A DNA stretch of 64,000 nt from Bacillus sp. 103mf (GTDB taxonomy: Bacteria > Bacillota > Bacilli > Bacillales > Bacillaceae_G), in the NCBI RefSeq assembly GCF_900116295.1, contig NZ_FPAF01000006.1:149496-213495 (forward strand). The letters run 5' to 3'. Under the pieces are notes generated by a model. That model made no database searches. It was not told where the DNA came from and worked only from the letters and a program-made list of their open reading frames with translations. A program made the position numbers and the translations under genes. Of the stretch, positions 36,142 to 45,129 are shown in pieces. The number at the start of each line of letters is the position of its first letter. The stretch's first letter is position 1.

Positions 36142-37029
36142 ATGAAAAAACACATTTACTTACTTTTACTTATCGTACTATTGATAATTGGTTGTCAAAA
36201 ATCACCAAAACAAACACCGCCTAAGTTTCAAGGAGTGAAAAACGAACAAGGATTACTTAATGTACTCCTAATTGGAAGCGATTCACGCGGGGAAGCACAA
36301 GCTAGAGCTGATACGATTATGATTGCACAATATAATAAACAAGAAAAAACGGTCAAGCTTGCTTCTATTATGCGCGATAGCTACGTAGAGATTCCTACAT
36401 ACGATAAAAAGTATAATAAAATTAATGCCGCCTACTATTATGGCGGTCCTGAATTATTACGAAAAACCATCCAACATAATTTTGGAATCGATGTATCCCA
36501 TTACGTTACCATCGACTTTGCCGCATTTGAAAAAATTGTAGATACCGTTGCTCCAGAAGGAATTGCCGTAAATGTAACACAGACAATCATCAACGATATG
36601 GGATTACATGTACAACCTGGTTCTCAGCGATTACACGGAAAAGAATTATTAAAATATGCACGCTTCCGTCATGATGCTGAAAGCGACTTTGGACGTGTAC
36701 AGCGCCAGCAAGAAGTACTACAAGCATTGCAAAAAGCCTTTACTGAAAAAGTGCAATCCGTAGACGGAGTCTTCCAATTACCTATGATGGTACAAGACCT
36801 TCTCCCTTATATTCAAACTAGTATGGATACTCAAATGCTATTCTCACTTGGCAGTAACGTTCTCGTTCATCCTATCGAAAAAGTGAAAACGATGCGAATT
36901 CCAGTAGCAAATGGATATGAACCAAAAACATACGAACATGCCGGGGCAGTATTAGAACTTGATCCACACAAAAATAAAGAAGCAATTTACGACTTTTTTA
37001 TGAATTCAACGAAAGCTGTAAACCATTAA
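36142..37029 (+). CDS. LCP family protein, lipoprotein-like
   Basis: 295 aa. Instead of a plain membrane anchor it has a signal with lipobox LIIGC (Cys about 18). The LCP domain shows NVLLIGSDSRGEAQARADT, SIMRDSYVEIP, NKINAAYYYGG and RFRHDAESDFGRVQRQQ, so the active-site arginines and aspartates are kept. Likely attaches wall polymers outside the cell, like its longer relative at 7355-8521, but tethered by lipid. It lies before the disulfide-forming pair with its own terminator between. Confidence 0.88.
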   Translation: MKKHIYLLLLIVLLIIGCQKSPKQTPPKFQGVKNEQGLLNVLLIGSDSRGEAQARADTIMIAQYNKQEKTVKLASIMRDSYVEIPTYDKKYNKINAAYYYGGPELLRKTIQHNFGIDVSHYVTIDFAAFEKIVDTVAPEGIAVNVTQTIINDMGLHVQPGSQRLHGKELLKYARFRHDAESDFGRVQRQQEVLQALQKAFTEKVQSVDGVFQLPMMVQDLLPYIQTSMDTQMLFSLGSNVLVHPIEKVKTMRIPVANGYEPKTYEHAGAVLELDPHKNKEAIYDFFMNSTKAVNH

Positions 37030-37040
37030 AATCCAATGAA

Positions 37041-37073
37041 AAACAAGGTGTATATCACCTTGTTTTTTTATTC
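37041..37073 (+). terminator. Terminator after the second LCP gene
   Basis: AAAAACAAGGTG, loop TATAT, CACCTTGTTTTTTT. Confidence 0.92.
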
Positions 37074-37182
37074 CCGAGTTTTCAGCGTAAAAAACTTTTA
37101 TTTTGTCGAATATTTTGCTTTCTTTTTCCCTCCTCCTCATACTATAATTTTGTATGTAACTATTATAAGAGAGGTATAAAAA

Positions 37183-37614
37183 ATGGACCGCGAAAAAAAA
37201 CAAGAAGCTCTGTTATTTACCGCTTGGGGAACTTCATTTATTGCTACACTCGGAAGCTTATATTTTTCCGAAATTATGAAATTTGAACCTTGTGCATTAT
37301 GTTGGTACCAACGTATTTTTATGTATCCATTTGTGTTACTGCTTGGAATTGCAGTGGCACGCAAAGATTACCGCATTGCCACATATTCTTTTCCAATCGC
37401 AAGCATCGGCGCTTGTATATCGCTATACCATTATGCCATTCAAAAAATTCCTGCTTTCTCAGAAGCTGGTACAATATGCGGACGAGTTCCTTGTACAGGA
37501 CAGTATATTAATTGGTTCGGCTTCGTCACAATTCCATTTTTAGCACTAATTGCGTTTGTAACGATTTCAATTTGTAGTTTTCTTTTACTAAAGACAAATA
37601 AGGAGATGAAATAA
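37183..37614 (+). CDS. bdbC: Disulfide-bond formation protein BdbC (DsbB family)
   Basis: Membrane quinone-linked oxidase that recharges a thiol oxidase outside the membrane. 143 aa, four spans. First redox pair CALC in FEPCALCWYQRIFMYP, second pair in GTICGRVPCTGQYINW. GAGAGG ribosome site. The stop overlaps the ATG of the thioredoxin-like partner (ATAATG), so both are made together. Confidence 0.93.
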   Translation: MDREKKQEALLFTAWGTSFIATLGSLYFSEIMKFEPCALCWYQRIFMYPFVLLLGIAVARKDYRIATYSFPIASIGACISLYHYAIQKIPAFSEAGTICGRVPCTGQYINWFGFVTIPFLALIAFVTISICSFLLLKTNKEMK

Positions 37615-38030
37615 TGAAGAAAATGTTTCTTTTCGGCGGTATTGTCATCGCTTTATTAATCGCTATTTTTGCTGTATCAAACATAGAACAAAAAGAAGAA
37701 GCCAAAACAGATTACTACACAAATAAAATTTCTCTAGACGATATTCGAAAAAACATACAAGAAAAGAAAGATCAAACGATATACTTCTACCAAACAAGCT
37801 GTCCACACTGCCATAAAGTATCACCAATTATCGTTCCAATGGCAAAAGATATGAACATCGATGTGAAAGTTATCGACTTAGAAAATGAACCAAAGGCTGT
37901 GTGGGATGAACTTAAAATTACAGGTACACCAACTATCATCCACTTTAAAGAAGGTAAAGAAGTAAGTCGTATTGAAGGAGAACAACCGAAAGACGAATTT
38001 AAAAAGTGGTTTACACAAAATAAAAAGTAA
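37614..38030 (+). CDS. Membrane-anchored thioredoxin-like protein
   Basis: 138 aa: N-terminal anchor (about residues 5-22) and a thioredoxin fold with the active site CPHC in YQTSCPHCHK and the cis-proline in TGTPTIIHF. The CPHC dipeptide is oxidising in DsbA-like enzymes, so with BdbC upstream it may act as a thiol oxidase on secreted proteins; a TlpA- or BdbA-like role is possible. Confidence 0.88.
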   Translation: MKKMFLFGGIVIALLIAIFAVSNIEQKEEAKTDYYTNKISLDDIRKNIQEKKDQTIYFYQTSCPHCHKVSPIIVPMAKDMNIDVKVIDLENEPKAVWDELKITGTPTIIHFKEGKEVSRIEGEQPKDEFKKWFTQNKK

Positions 38031-38105
38031 CAAGAAAAGGAAACTTCCTGTATACATGAAGTGTGCTCAAAAACCTCACACTATTTGTATAAGGAGGGGG
38101 ATCCT

Positions 38106-38321
38106 ATGCCAGAAGTACGATGCTCTGTCTCTAACTGCTCATTTTGGGGACAGGGTAACTTTTGTCAAGCAAATGCCATCTTCGTACAACCTGACTCTCA
38201 AGAGTCTATACATTCAGAGGACGAGTCATTTACAAATTCAATCTTATCTGGACAGATGATAGAAAGTTCGGCAACAACAAGTGTAGAAACATGTTGCCAT
38301 ACATTTCAGCCAAAATATTAA
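38106..38321 (+). CDS. DUF1540 small cysteine-rich protein
   Basis: 71 aa. PEVRCSVSNCSFWGQGNFCQA at the start and TSVETCCHTF near the end give the CX5C/CX6C and CC pattern of DUF1540, probably a metal site. AAGGAGGGGG lies 6 nt before ATG 38106; longer in-frame starts lie beyond this site. Family members in Bacillus are often sporulation-associated small proteins, but the function is unknown. Confidence 0.85.
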   Translation: MPEVRCSVSNCSFWGQGNFCQANAIFVQPDSQESIHSEDESFTNSILSGQMIESSATTSVETCCHTFQPKY

Positions 38322-38324
38322 ACC

Positions 38325-38368
38325 GCTGCCCATCTCATCACACTACATGAGATGGGCTTTCTTTTTCG
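38325..38368 (+). terminator. Terminator after the DUF1540 gene
   Basis: GCCCATCTCAT, loop, ATGAGATGGGC and T-rich tail. Confidence 0.9.
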
Positions 38369-38387
38369 CCTTTATCATCGTACGCTC

Positions 38388-38660
38388 TTATATCCAAATA
38401 AACCCTTGCTTCCAAACATCATGCATCATTGCAATATATACAATAAGAATAAAAGCCGTTCCGCCCAATGTAATCCGGCGATATATACTATCTTCACACT
38501 CTCTCGCTTCAACAAATGCCCATACAAATCCCACCAATAACAATAAGTCTATATACGGAATGTACATAGAAAAGATAAATGAAATAAACAAATATATAAC
38601 AAATAAGCACAATGCGATTAAAAAAATTTTAAATGCAAATTTACCGTCTTCCTTTTCCAT
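38388..38660 (-). CDS. Small three-span membrane protein, unknown function
   Basis: 90 aa: acidic/basic start MEKEDGK, span about 9-31, span about 36-52, a cytoplasmic-type loop EARECEDSIYRRI, span about 66-82. GAGGGGG is 8 nt upstream, so it is likely real. Convergent with the DUF1540 gene. I recognise no family. Confidence 0.65.
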   Translation of the reverse strand: MEKEDGKFAFKIFLIALCLFVIYLFISFIFSMYIPYIDLLLLVGFVWAFVEARECEDSIYRRITLGGTAFILIVYIAMMHDVWKQGFIWI

Positions 38661-38721
38661 TGCATATTCCCCCTCACCTTTACAACATTCTATTCAAGGA
38701 AGAATTCAGATGCGATATAAA

Positions 38722-38825
38722 ATAAAACTTCCATCAGTGGAGAGTTTTTTCATCTCTCACCTATCTTCCTCGTTTCTCTCTGAATCTTGAAGTGGCGGAT
38801 CTTACTGCCAGTTAATGCGGGATGA
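38722..38825 (+). repeat. Family B interspersed repeat, copy B5
   Basis: AAAACTTCCATCAGTGGAGA, CACCTATCTTCCTCG, TCTCTCTGAATCTTGAAG, TGCCAGTTAATGCGGGATG. Lacks the central AATCGGGCTTTTAC part of B4. Confidence 0.82.
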
Positions 38826-38826
38826 A

Positions 38827-38858
38827 AAAAGGATACCATGCCCAAACGGTATCCTTTA
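38827..38858 (-). terminator. Terminator of the L,D-transpeptidase gene
   Basis: Minus strand: AAAGGATACC, loop, GGTATCCTTTTTTC. Confidence 0.87.
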
Positions 38859-39629
38859 CTTTACTTCGTATTTTCGTTTATATATATTGCTTAATACGGA
38901 GTAAGGAACTTGCTCATACTTTACTGTCGTTTCTTTTTCATCCATAATATATAAATTATTCCCTATATAATAAAATCCTTTCTTTCCTTGCGAATACACA
39001 GGATATACTTCATTCGGTAATACTGTTTGAATTTCTGTAAATTGTCCGTTCGGCTCTTGCCAATATATTTTCGTCTGATCGATCGTTGTAATCTTCCCAA
39101 TCTGCTCTTCCTCTAGCATACGTCCGTTCCAGCTGACAACCCGGTATCCAAATTGATGCGCTGCATATTCAGGAGATGTATGAAAATGAGTAATAATTAC
39201 CCTCGTTTGTAATGGAATTCGCTCATACAACCATTGAATATCTCGGTCATACATACGAATACATCCGTTCGACTCACGTCTGCCAATCGTCCATTCACGA
39301 TTTGTCCCATGAATTCCATATTCATTTTTATTTAAGCCCATCCATCTAGTACCAAGTGGATTATTAGGTGCACCACCTGGAATATTTTTTCGATGATATT
39401 CTTTATTTTTATATTTATTAATAATGCAAAATGTTCCTTCTGGTGTAGGCGTGTTTTTCCTGCCTGTTGTAATAGGAAAAGTTCGTACATAGTTTCCATC
39501 TTCAAAAAAAGATAATTGATTTGTTGCTAAATTTATAAGCAATAAATGATCTGCCTTCTCAGCAAAAGCAATTGGTACCCATAAAAAAAAGAAAAGAAAT
39601 AATAATGCAAGTGAACATGCTTTTTTCAT
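38856..39629 (-). CDS. Secreted L,D-transpeptidase (YkuD domain)
   Basis: 257 aa. Signal peptide with cleavage after AFA (about residue 23). YkuD domain about residues 30-150: YGIHGTNREW carries the catalytic His and SNGCIRM the nucleophilic Cys, so it should form 3-3 peptidoglycan cross-links or trim them. The C-terminal ~100 residues are a separate, unrecognised beta-rich domain. ATG 39629 has GGAGGTGA 5 nt upstream. Stands alone, often a spore- or wall-related enzyme in Bacillus. Confidence 0.9.
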   Translation of the reverse strand: MKKACSLALLFLFFFLWVPIAFAEKADHLLLINLATNQLSFFEDGNYVRTFPITTGRKNTPTPEGTFCIINKYKNKEYHRKNIPGGAPNNPLGTRWMGLNKNEYGIHGTNREWTIGRRESNGCIRMYDRDIQWLYERIPLQTRVIITHFHTSPEYAAHQFGYRVVSWNGRMLEEEQIGKITTIDQTKIYWQEPNGQFTEIQTVLPNEVYPVYSQGKKGFYYIGNNLYIMDEKETTVKYEQVPYSVLSNIYKRKYEVK

Positions 39630-39717
39630 CAATGTCACCTCCACATTCCCCTCAAAATCTCACCATGAAAATACTATGGTTCATTTAGTTTTTACTATAA
39701 GTCCCATTCTTATGAAT

Positions 39718-39852
39718 GAGAGACTGATCTTTACGATCAGTCCCTTTTTATGCGCTCTCAAAAATATCAGCGCTTTTTACAATATATCGGCGGAAATGGT
39801 ACATTTATCGGCGGAATTTGTGATATATCGGCGATTCGACACAGTTTAAAGA
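39718..39852. repeat. Hairpin and TATCGGCG short direct repeats
   Basis: A terminator-like hairpin GGACTGATC/GATCAGTCC type stem lies at about 39720-39750 with T-rich tail on the plus strand. From about 39765 the unit ATATCGGCG recurs at 22-25-nt steps (ATATCAGCG, ATATCGGCG, TTATCGGCG, ATATCGGCG). Neighbouring genes diverge from or run away from it, so no gene needs a plus-strand terminator here. Confidence 0.55.
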
Positions 39853-39882
39853 CCTTTCGACACCGTTCGGCACGAGAGTATC

Positions 39883-40746
39883 CTAACCGTTAACAATCAC
39901 GCCCCCGTTAACGTGTAGGATTTGTCCCGAAACATAAGTAGAATCATTTGAAGCTAAATATACATAAGCCGGTGCTACTTCATACGGTTGTCCCGGCCGT
40001 TTCATCGGAACATTGCTGCCAAATTCAGATACTTTTTTCTCATCGAAACTTGATGGAATAAGCGGTGTCCAAATTGGTCCTGGCGCAACGCCGTTAACTC
40101 GAATACCTTTTGGAACTAAAGATTTTGCCAATGAACGTGTAAAAGAGACAATCGCTCCTTTTGTTGCCGAATAATCAATGAGCTGCTCATTTCCTTCATA
40201 CGCCGTAATGGAAGCAGTGTTCACAATGACATCACCTTGTTTTAAATGAGCAAGTGCCGCTTTTGCTATATAAAAATACGAGAAGATATTAATTCGAAAT
40301 GTCTTTTCCAGCTGCTCTGCTGTAATAAATTCTAAGCCTTGCTGCGGATATTGCTGCGCAACATTATTCACAACAATATGTAAACCTCCCAATTGCGTGG
40401 CAGCCTCTGCTACAACTTGTTGGCAATGCTGCTCTTCACTTACATCTCCTGGAAATAAAAAACACTTTACGCCTTGCGCTTCGACCCAGCGCTTCGTTTC
40501 CTCTGCATCTTCATGCTCATCTAAATACGCAATCGCTATATTTGCTCCCTCTTTTGCAAAAGCGATCGCTACCGCTCTTCCAATTCCGCTGTCTCCTCCT
40601 GTAATCAGTGCCGCTTTTCCTTGAAGCTTCCCACTTCCTACATAATTCTCATCTATACATTTCGGACGTGGATTCATAATCTTCTCAATTCCCGGCTGTT
40701 TCTCTTGATGTTGCGGGGGTAATGTTTTCTTCGGTTGTTCCGTCAT
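39883..40746 (-). CDS. SDR family oxidoreductase (YhdF/YghA-like)
   Basis: 287 aa NAD(P)-dependent short-chain dehydrogenase. It has the longer N-terminal extension rich in Pro/Gln (KTLPPQHQEKQPGIE) of the YhdF/YghA group, cofactor loop ALITGGDSGIGRA, NNVAQQYPQ, catalytic Tyr-Lys in YSATKGA and the C-terminal GQILHVNGG. AAGGAGG upstream. In B. subtilis this subgroup belongs to the general stress response; here no clear sigma-B promoter was found. Confidence 0.9.
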   Translation of the reverse strand: MTEQPKKTLPPQHQEKQPGIEKIMNPRPKCIDENYVGSGKLQGKAALITGGDSGIGRAVAIAFAKEGANIAIAYLDEHEDAEETKRWVEAQGVKCFLFPGDVSEEQHCQQVVAEAATQLGGLHIVVNNVAQQYPQQGLEFITAEQLEKTFRINIFSYFYIAKAALAHLKQGDVIVNTASITAYEGNEQLIDYSATKGAIVSFTRSLAKSLVPKGIRVNGVAPGPIWTPLIPSSFDEKKVSEFGSNVPMKRPGQPYEVAPAYVYLASNDSTYVSGQILHVNGGVIVNG

Positions 40747-40907
40747 ACTATAAAAACCTCCTTATCATATGTCTTTCTTATGATGTACGAAATCAAAAAA
40801 ATATACTTAATTCTTACAAAAAACGAAATATATACATAGAAAACGCGTTTAACATTCGAAATTTCTCCATAAAAAACCGAAAAAATGAATTTCTTTCTCT
40901 AAAACTC

Positions 40908-40964
40908 TTGCCAAAAAACAAAATAACGAATATTATATATAACTGTTGTGACAATTATTCGTAA
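40908..40964 (+). promoter_or_regulatory. Promoter with PurR-like boxes upstream of the purine permease
   Basis: TTGCCA (40908-40913), 17 nt, TATTAT (40931-40936). AATAACGAATATT (40922-40934) and AATTATTCGTAA (40953-40964) are inverted CGAA-type boxes 18 nt apart, as in PurR-controlled genes of Bacillus. Confidence 0.55.
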
Positions 40965-40981
40965 AAAGAAAGGATGTTTTT

Positions 40982-42283
40982 ATGTTTAACCTTTCAAAAC
41001 ATCAAACTTCTATTAAAACTGAAATTATGGCTGGTATTATTACCTTCTTAACAATGGCATACATTATCGTCGTAAACCCAGTCATCCTTGGTGATGCAGG
41101 TGTTCCATTTGAACAAGCATTTACAGCAACAATCATCGCTGCTGTTGTCGGAACATTATGTATGGCATTCTTTGCAAATTTACCAATTGCAATTGCACCA
41201 GGTATGGGATTAAATGCTTACTTTGCTTACTCAGTTGTCAAAACTCATGAAGGCATGACATTTGCAATTGCTTTCTCTGCTGTATTCGTAGCAGGTATGA
41301 TTTTAATTTTGCTATCATTAACTTCTTTCCGTACAAAATTAATGGAAGCTATTCCTGAAAACTTAAAACATGCGATTACAGCTGGTATCGGCTTATTTAT
41401 CGCATTTATCGGCTTACGTCTAACAGGGATTGTTACGAAACATCCTTCAAATTTAGTTGGGCTTGGAGATCTTCACTCTCCGTCTGTTTTACTTGCATTA
41501 GCTGGACTTGGGATTACGTTAGTACTAATGTGTTTAAACGTGAACGGTGCATTATTTATCGGTATGTTATTAACAGGAGTTATCGCTTACTTTACTGGAC
41601 AATTAACGTTTTCAAACGGAGTTACCTCTCTGCCAGGTTTACCAGAAGGCGTAATTGTTTCTAATCCAATTACAGCAGTGTCCGATGTCATTCACTACGG
41701 ATTATACGGCGTTGTCTTCTCGCTCTTCCTTGTAACATTATTCGATACAACAGGTACACTACTTGGTGTTGCACAGCAAGGCGGCCTGATGAAAGATGGC
41801 AAACTTCCAAATTCCGGACGTGCTCTTCTTTCCGATTCTATTTCAGCAACGATTGGTTCTATGTTTGGGACAACACCAACAACTGCTTATATTGAATCTT
41901 CTGCTGGTGTTGCGGCTGGTGGTCGTACAGGCTTAACAACATTAACTGTTGCGGCACTGTTTGCAGCAACTGCATTCTTCGGACCACTTGTCGGTGCAGT
42001 ATCTGGCGTTTCCGCTATTACAGCACCATCATTAATTATTGTTGGTAGCTTAATGATGGGCGCAGTTCGTCACATTGATTGGGATGCATTTGATGAAGCT
42101 TTCCCTGCATTTTTAGTGATTTTAAGCATGCCGCTTACATCAAGTATTGCAACAGGTATTGCGCTTGGCTTCATTTCATACCCTCTTATGAAAGTGGCAA
42201 AAGGACAATTCCGTGCGGTTCATCCGCTTGTATACGTATTTGGTATTTTATTTGCTTATCAGTTAGTATTTATACCACATTAA
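40982..42283 (+). CDS. NCS2/AzgA-type purine permease (PbuG/PbuO-like)
   Basis: 433 aa carrier for hypoxanthine, guanine or adenine. Thirteen or so hydrophobic segments; family signatures include IAPGMGLNAYFAYSVV, ITAGIGLFIAFIGLRL, LFDTTGTLLGVA and TTPTTAYIESSAGVAAGGRTG. Ribosome site AGAAAGGATG. PurR-like boxes upstream fit a purine salvage role. The preceding gene is divergent, and a shared terminator with the patatin gene follows. Confidence 0.92.
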   Translation: MFNLSKHQTSIKTEIMAGIITFLTMAYIIVVNPVILGDAGVPFEQAFTATIIAAVVGTLCMAFFANLPIAIAPGMGLNAYFAYSVVKTHEGMTFAIAFSAVFVAGMILILLSLTSFRTKLMEAIPENLKHAITAGIGLFIAFIGLRLTGIVTKHPSNLVGLGDLHSPSVLLALAGLGITLVLMCLNVNGALFIGMLLTGVIAYFTGQLTFSNGVTSLPGLPEGVIVSNPITAVSDVIHYGLYGVVFSLFLVTLFDTTGTLLGVAQQGGLMKDGKLPNSGRALLSDSISATIGSMFGTTPTTAYIESSAGVAAGGRTGLTTLTVAALFAATAFFGPLVGAVSGVSAITAPSLIIVGSLMMGAVRHIDWDAFDEAFPAFLVILSMPLTSSIATGIALGFISYPLMKVAKGQFRAVHPLVYVFGILFAYQLVFIPH

Positions 42284-42321
42284 AAAAAGGTGACTCATAT
42301 TACTTTGAGTCACCTTTTTAC
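42284..42321. terminator. Bidirectional terminator
   Basis: AAAAAGGTGACTC, loop, GAGTCACCTTTTT between convergent genes. Confidence 0.92.
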
Positions 42322-43172
42322 TTACTAAGAAATTGCACCAAGTCTCCATACATTTTCTCAGCATCTCGAAATCCTTGATCATACAAGCGCTGTAATTTTT
42401 CTGGATTCTTCTCCATACGATTCACTTGTAATTGTTCTGTCGGCCGAATCACAAATATATTTCCAGCTGCTTCTTCTTTTTCAATATAATGAAGGGTTTC
42501 ATTATACACTTCGTAACGAGTTAACATTGCGTCTACTAATTTAGGATATTTTTTATATGCTTTCCCTGCAATCCATCCAAATTTTGATTTTTTCTTCGCA
42601 TACCCTTTATTCCTTGTCAAAATAACAACTGATTTTCTGTAACCATCTTCCTGCGCTTTTCGAACAGGAATTGGATCTGAGATGCCACCATCCAATAACT
42701 TTTTCCCGTCAAATTCTACGACAGGCGCGACAAAAGGCAATGAACTTGACGCTTGTAATACTGTTAATGCTTCTTCTTGTGAATGGCCTTTTTCAAAATA
42801 GACAGGTTGTCCCGTTTCACAATCCGTTGTTCCAACAAGAAATTGCTGCTCCGTATTAAAATACGTTTCAAAATCAAATGGTACATGTTGCATCGGAATT
42901 TCACGAAAAATAAAATCCATATCAAAGAGCTGACGCTTTTTCCAAAAGTTTGTATACGATAAATATCTTGGATGTGTCACATATTCAATGTTTACTGTTT
43001 TATTTCTCTCTTTTTGTCTTGAAAGATACGACGCTGCATTACACGCACCCGCTGATACACCAATCACATATGGAAAATGTAAATCGTTTTCCATAAAATA
43101 TTCTAATACACCAGCTGTATATACGCCGCGCATACCGCCGCCTTCTAATACTAAACCCGTATTTTCAAGCAT
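42318..43172 (-). CDS. Patatin-like phospholipase family protein
   Basis: 284 aa serine lipid hydrolase. LEGGGMRGVYTAGVLE gives the oxyanion loop, VIGVSAGACNAAS the nucleophile Ser, and LDGGISDPIPV the Asp of the Ser-Asp dyad. No signal peptide, so it should act on internal lipids. ATG 43172 with GAGGAGAG 5 nt upstream is preferred to the ATG at 43214, which lacks a ribosome site. Confidence 0.9.
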   Translation of the reverse strand: MLENTGLVLEGGGMRGVYTAGVLEYFMENDLHFPYVIGVSAGACNAASYLSRQKERNKTVNIEYVTHPRYLSYTNFWKKRQLFDMDFIFREIPMQHVPFDFETYFNTEQQFLVGTTDCETGQPVYFEKGHSQEEALTVLQASSSLPFVAPVVEFDGKKLLDGGISDPIPVRKAQEDGYRKSVVILTRNKGYAKKKSKFGWIAGKAYKKYPKLVDAMLTRYEVYNETLHYIEKEEAAGNIFVIRPTEQLQVNRMEKNPEKLQRLYDQGFRDAEKMYGDLVQFLSK

Positions 43173-43295
43173 GGCTCTCTCTCCTCGTTCTATATATACT
43201 TTATGATGATTCACTTTGTTAAATATCTCTTTCTATTATATATAAAACTTTTGAGAAACCATATTCAGACGACTTGCCTGAAACGAAATATCTCT

Positions 43296-43766
43296 TTATC
43301 TCTCCTTCGTTCCTATATGCATCGTTACATCCGCTATGAATTGTTGAATAACCTCCAGCTCTTCTTTTGTATATTTATCTAAAAATAATAACCACTCTTC
43401 TTCAGCTTGATTATGTAACGTTTCATGAGCAGTATATATTTCTCTCCCTTTGTCTGTTAAACGGAAGAATATTTCTTTTTGGTTGTTCAACATTTTCATC
43501 TTTTCAACAAAATTCTTATTAAATAATTTTGTACAAATTTTAGAAATGGCCCCTTTTGTCATTCCCATACTTTCAGTAATTGCCGTTACATTCATTAAGC
43601 CTTCTTCTCCTATACAGGCAATCACATGTAATTCTGATAATGAAATATCATTTATCCCCATTTCACCTAAAAATTGTTCATGTACTTCTTTCATGTACTC
43701 TTCTTTCTTATGAATAAGTGCTTGCATATCAACTAATATTTGTTTTTGCTCAGCTGTGCAGTTCAA
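43296..43766 (-). CDS. MarR family transcriptional regulator
   Basis: 156 aa winged-helix repressor-type protein. LSELHVIACIGEEG, VTAITESMGMTKGAISKICTKLFNKNFVEK (recognition helix) and FFRLTDKGREIY (wing) are visible. TTG 43766 is chosen since GGAGGG lies 7 nt upstream; a longer start at 43808 would run through the GTTTCC operator palindrome. Divergent from the MFS exporter and probably represses it and itself. Confidence 0.88.
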   Translation of the reverse strand: MNCTAEQKQILVDMQALIHKKEEYMKEVHEQFLGEMGINDISLSELHVIACIGEEGLMNVTAITESMGMTKGAISKICTKLFNKNFVEKMKMLNNQKEIFFRLTDKGREIYTAHETLHNQAEEEWLLFLDKYTKEELEVIQQFIADVTMHIGTKER

Positions 43767-43792
43767 TTTGTTTCCCTCCAAACACAAATTAC

Positions 43793-43806
43793 GTTTCCTT
43801 AGAAAC
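43793..43806. promoter_or_regulatory. Operator copy near the marR start
   Basis: GTTTCCTTAGAAAC, same half-sites as at 43891-43904. Confidence 0.6.
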
Positions 43807-43884
43807 AATTATACTTTATAGTATTCCATATTTTAAATATAATTTACACTATCTATTTACAAAAAAGAAAATTATGTTAAAATT

Positions 43885-43910
43885 ATTTTAGTTTCCAAGG
43901 AAACTAAAAT
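43885..43910. promoter_or_regulatory. MarR operator overlapping the MFS promoter
   Basis: ATTTTAGTTTCC, AA, GGAAACTAAAAT: perfect 12-bp arms, 15 nt before the MFS start codon. Confidence 0.7.
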
Positions 43911-43924
43911 AAGGAGGGTTATTT

Positions 43925-45112
43925 ATGACAACTACAACAAACCGAACACCTATTTTCTATGTCGTTTGTATTAGCGCTTTATTAGGCTCACTAGCCCAAA
44001 ATATGTATACTCCTATCTTGCCAATGATTCAGGGGTCATTTCATACATCATTATATTTAGTCAATCTTACTGTTTCCTTTTTTACTTTTGTACTTGCGAT
44101 TATGCAAATTGTATATGGCCCACTTATTGATACAAAAGGACGAAAATACATTCTCATTCCAGGGCTATTGATGAGTTTCATCGGCTCAATAGGTTGTGCT
44201 TTTTCATCAAACATTTATGTATTTCTTGTATTTAGAGCCATTCAAGCTTTTGGAACAGCAGCTATTCCAGTTGTTTCAGCTACCATCATTGGAGATTTAT
44301 ATGAAGGTAATGAACGCGGCAAAGCAATGAGCATCTACCAGATGCTTTTAGCACTGGCACCTGCTATTGGTCCTTTAATGGGGGGCTATTTAGGAAATAG
44401 AAATGGTCACGTTTCTATCTTTCTCTTTTTAGGGACGATTAGTATCATTTTATTACTTATAAACATTGTTTTACTTCCAGAAACAAAGCCTGTTTCTTCT
44501 ATAAAACAACAAGCAGCAAAACACTACTTTCGCGTTTTACAAAATAAGATTGGTTTTACCATTGTTATAATTGGTTTTATGCAATTTTATCTTTACTTTT
44601 GCTTCCTTGTCTTTTTACCATCCATATTAAAAACTTTATTTCATCTTCATCCAGATACGATTGGGCTCATCTTTGTTCCCATGTCATTATGTATGATGGT
44701 AGGCAGCTATTGTTATAAAATATTGCAAAAGAAAATCCAGACAAAACATGCTTTACTCTTTACAAGTTTCTTTCATATTGCATGTATCTTATTATTTTCT
44801 ATCACCTATAGCATGAATGTCCCTATCCTTATTATCGTCATTTCTTTATACGGATTCAGCATGGGATTATCAATGCCAACTCATACAACATTATTAACAG
44901 AAGAATTTGTGGATGAACGTGCAACTGCTATTGGCATCTATAACTTTATTCGCTACTTCGGAATGGGAGTCGGTCCACTCCTTGGAAGTTTTCTATTATT
45001 TGATCAAAATTACTTTTGGATTTTCTTTTCAGGATCTATAGTTTTTCTATTGTTTCTCTTATATGCAATTAAGAATTTTATTCATTCTCAAACAAGAAAA
45101 GAAGCAATTTAG
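43925..45112 (+). CDS. MFS drug-efflux transporter (Bcr/CflA-like)
   Basis: 395 aa, twelve predicted spans. Loop 2-3 motif GPLIDTKGRKYILIPG and motif C region LLALAPAIGPLMGGYLG identify a proton-driven drug antiporter of the DHA1 group. AAGGAGGG ribosome site. Divergent from marR with palindromes in between, so expression probably rises when an effector releases MarR. Substrate unknown. Confidence 0.9.
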   Translation: MTTTTNRTPIFYVVCISALLGSLAQNMYTPILPMIQGSFHTSLYLVNLTVSFFTFVLAIMQIVYGPLIDTKGRKYILIPGLLMSFIGSIGCAFSSNIYVFLVFRAIQAFGTAAIPVVSATIIGDLYEGNERGKAMSIYQMLLALAPAIGPLMGGYLGNRNGHVSIFLFLGTISIILLLINIVLLPETKPVSSIKQQAAKHYFRVLQNKIGFTIVIIGFMQFYLYFCFLVFLPSILKTLFHLHPDTIGLIFVPMSLCMMVGSYCYKILQKKIQTKHALLFTSFFHIACILLFSITYSMNVPILIIVISLYGFSMGLSMPTHTTLLTEEFVDERATAIGIYNFIRYFGMGVGPLLGSFLLFDQNYFWIFFSGSIVFLLFLLYAIKNFIHSQTRKEAI

Positions 45113-45129
45113 AAAGATAATATTTTCAA

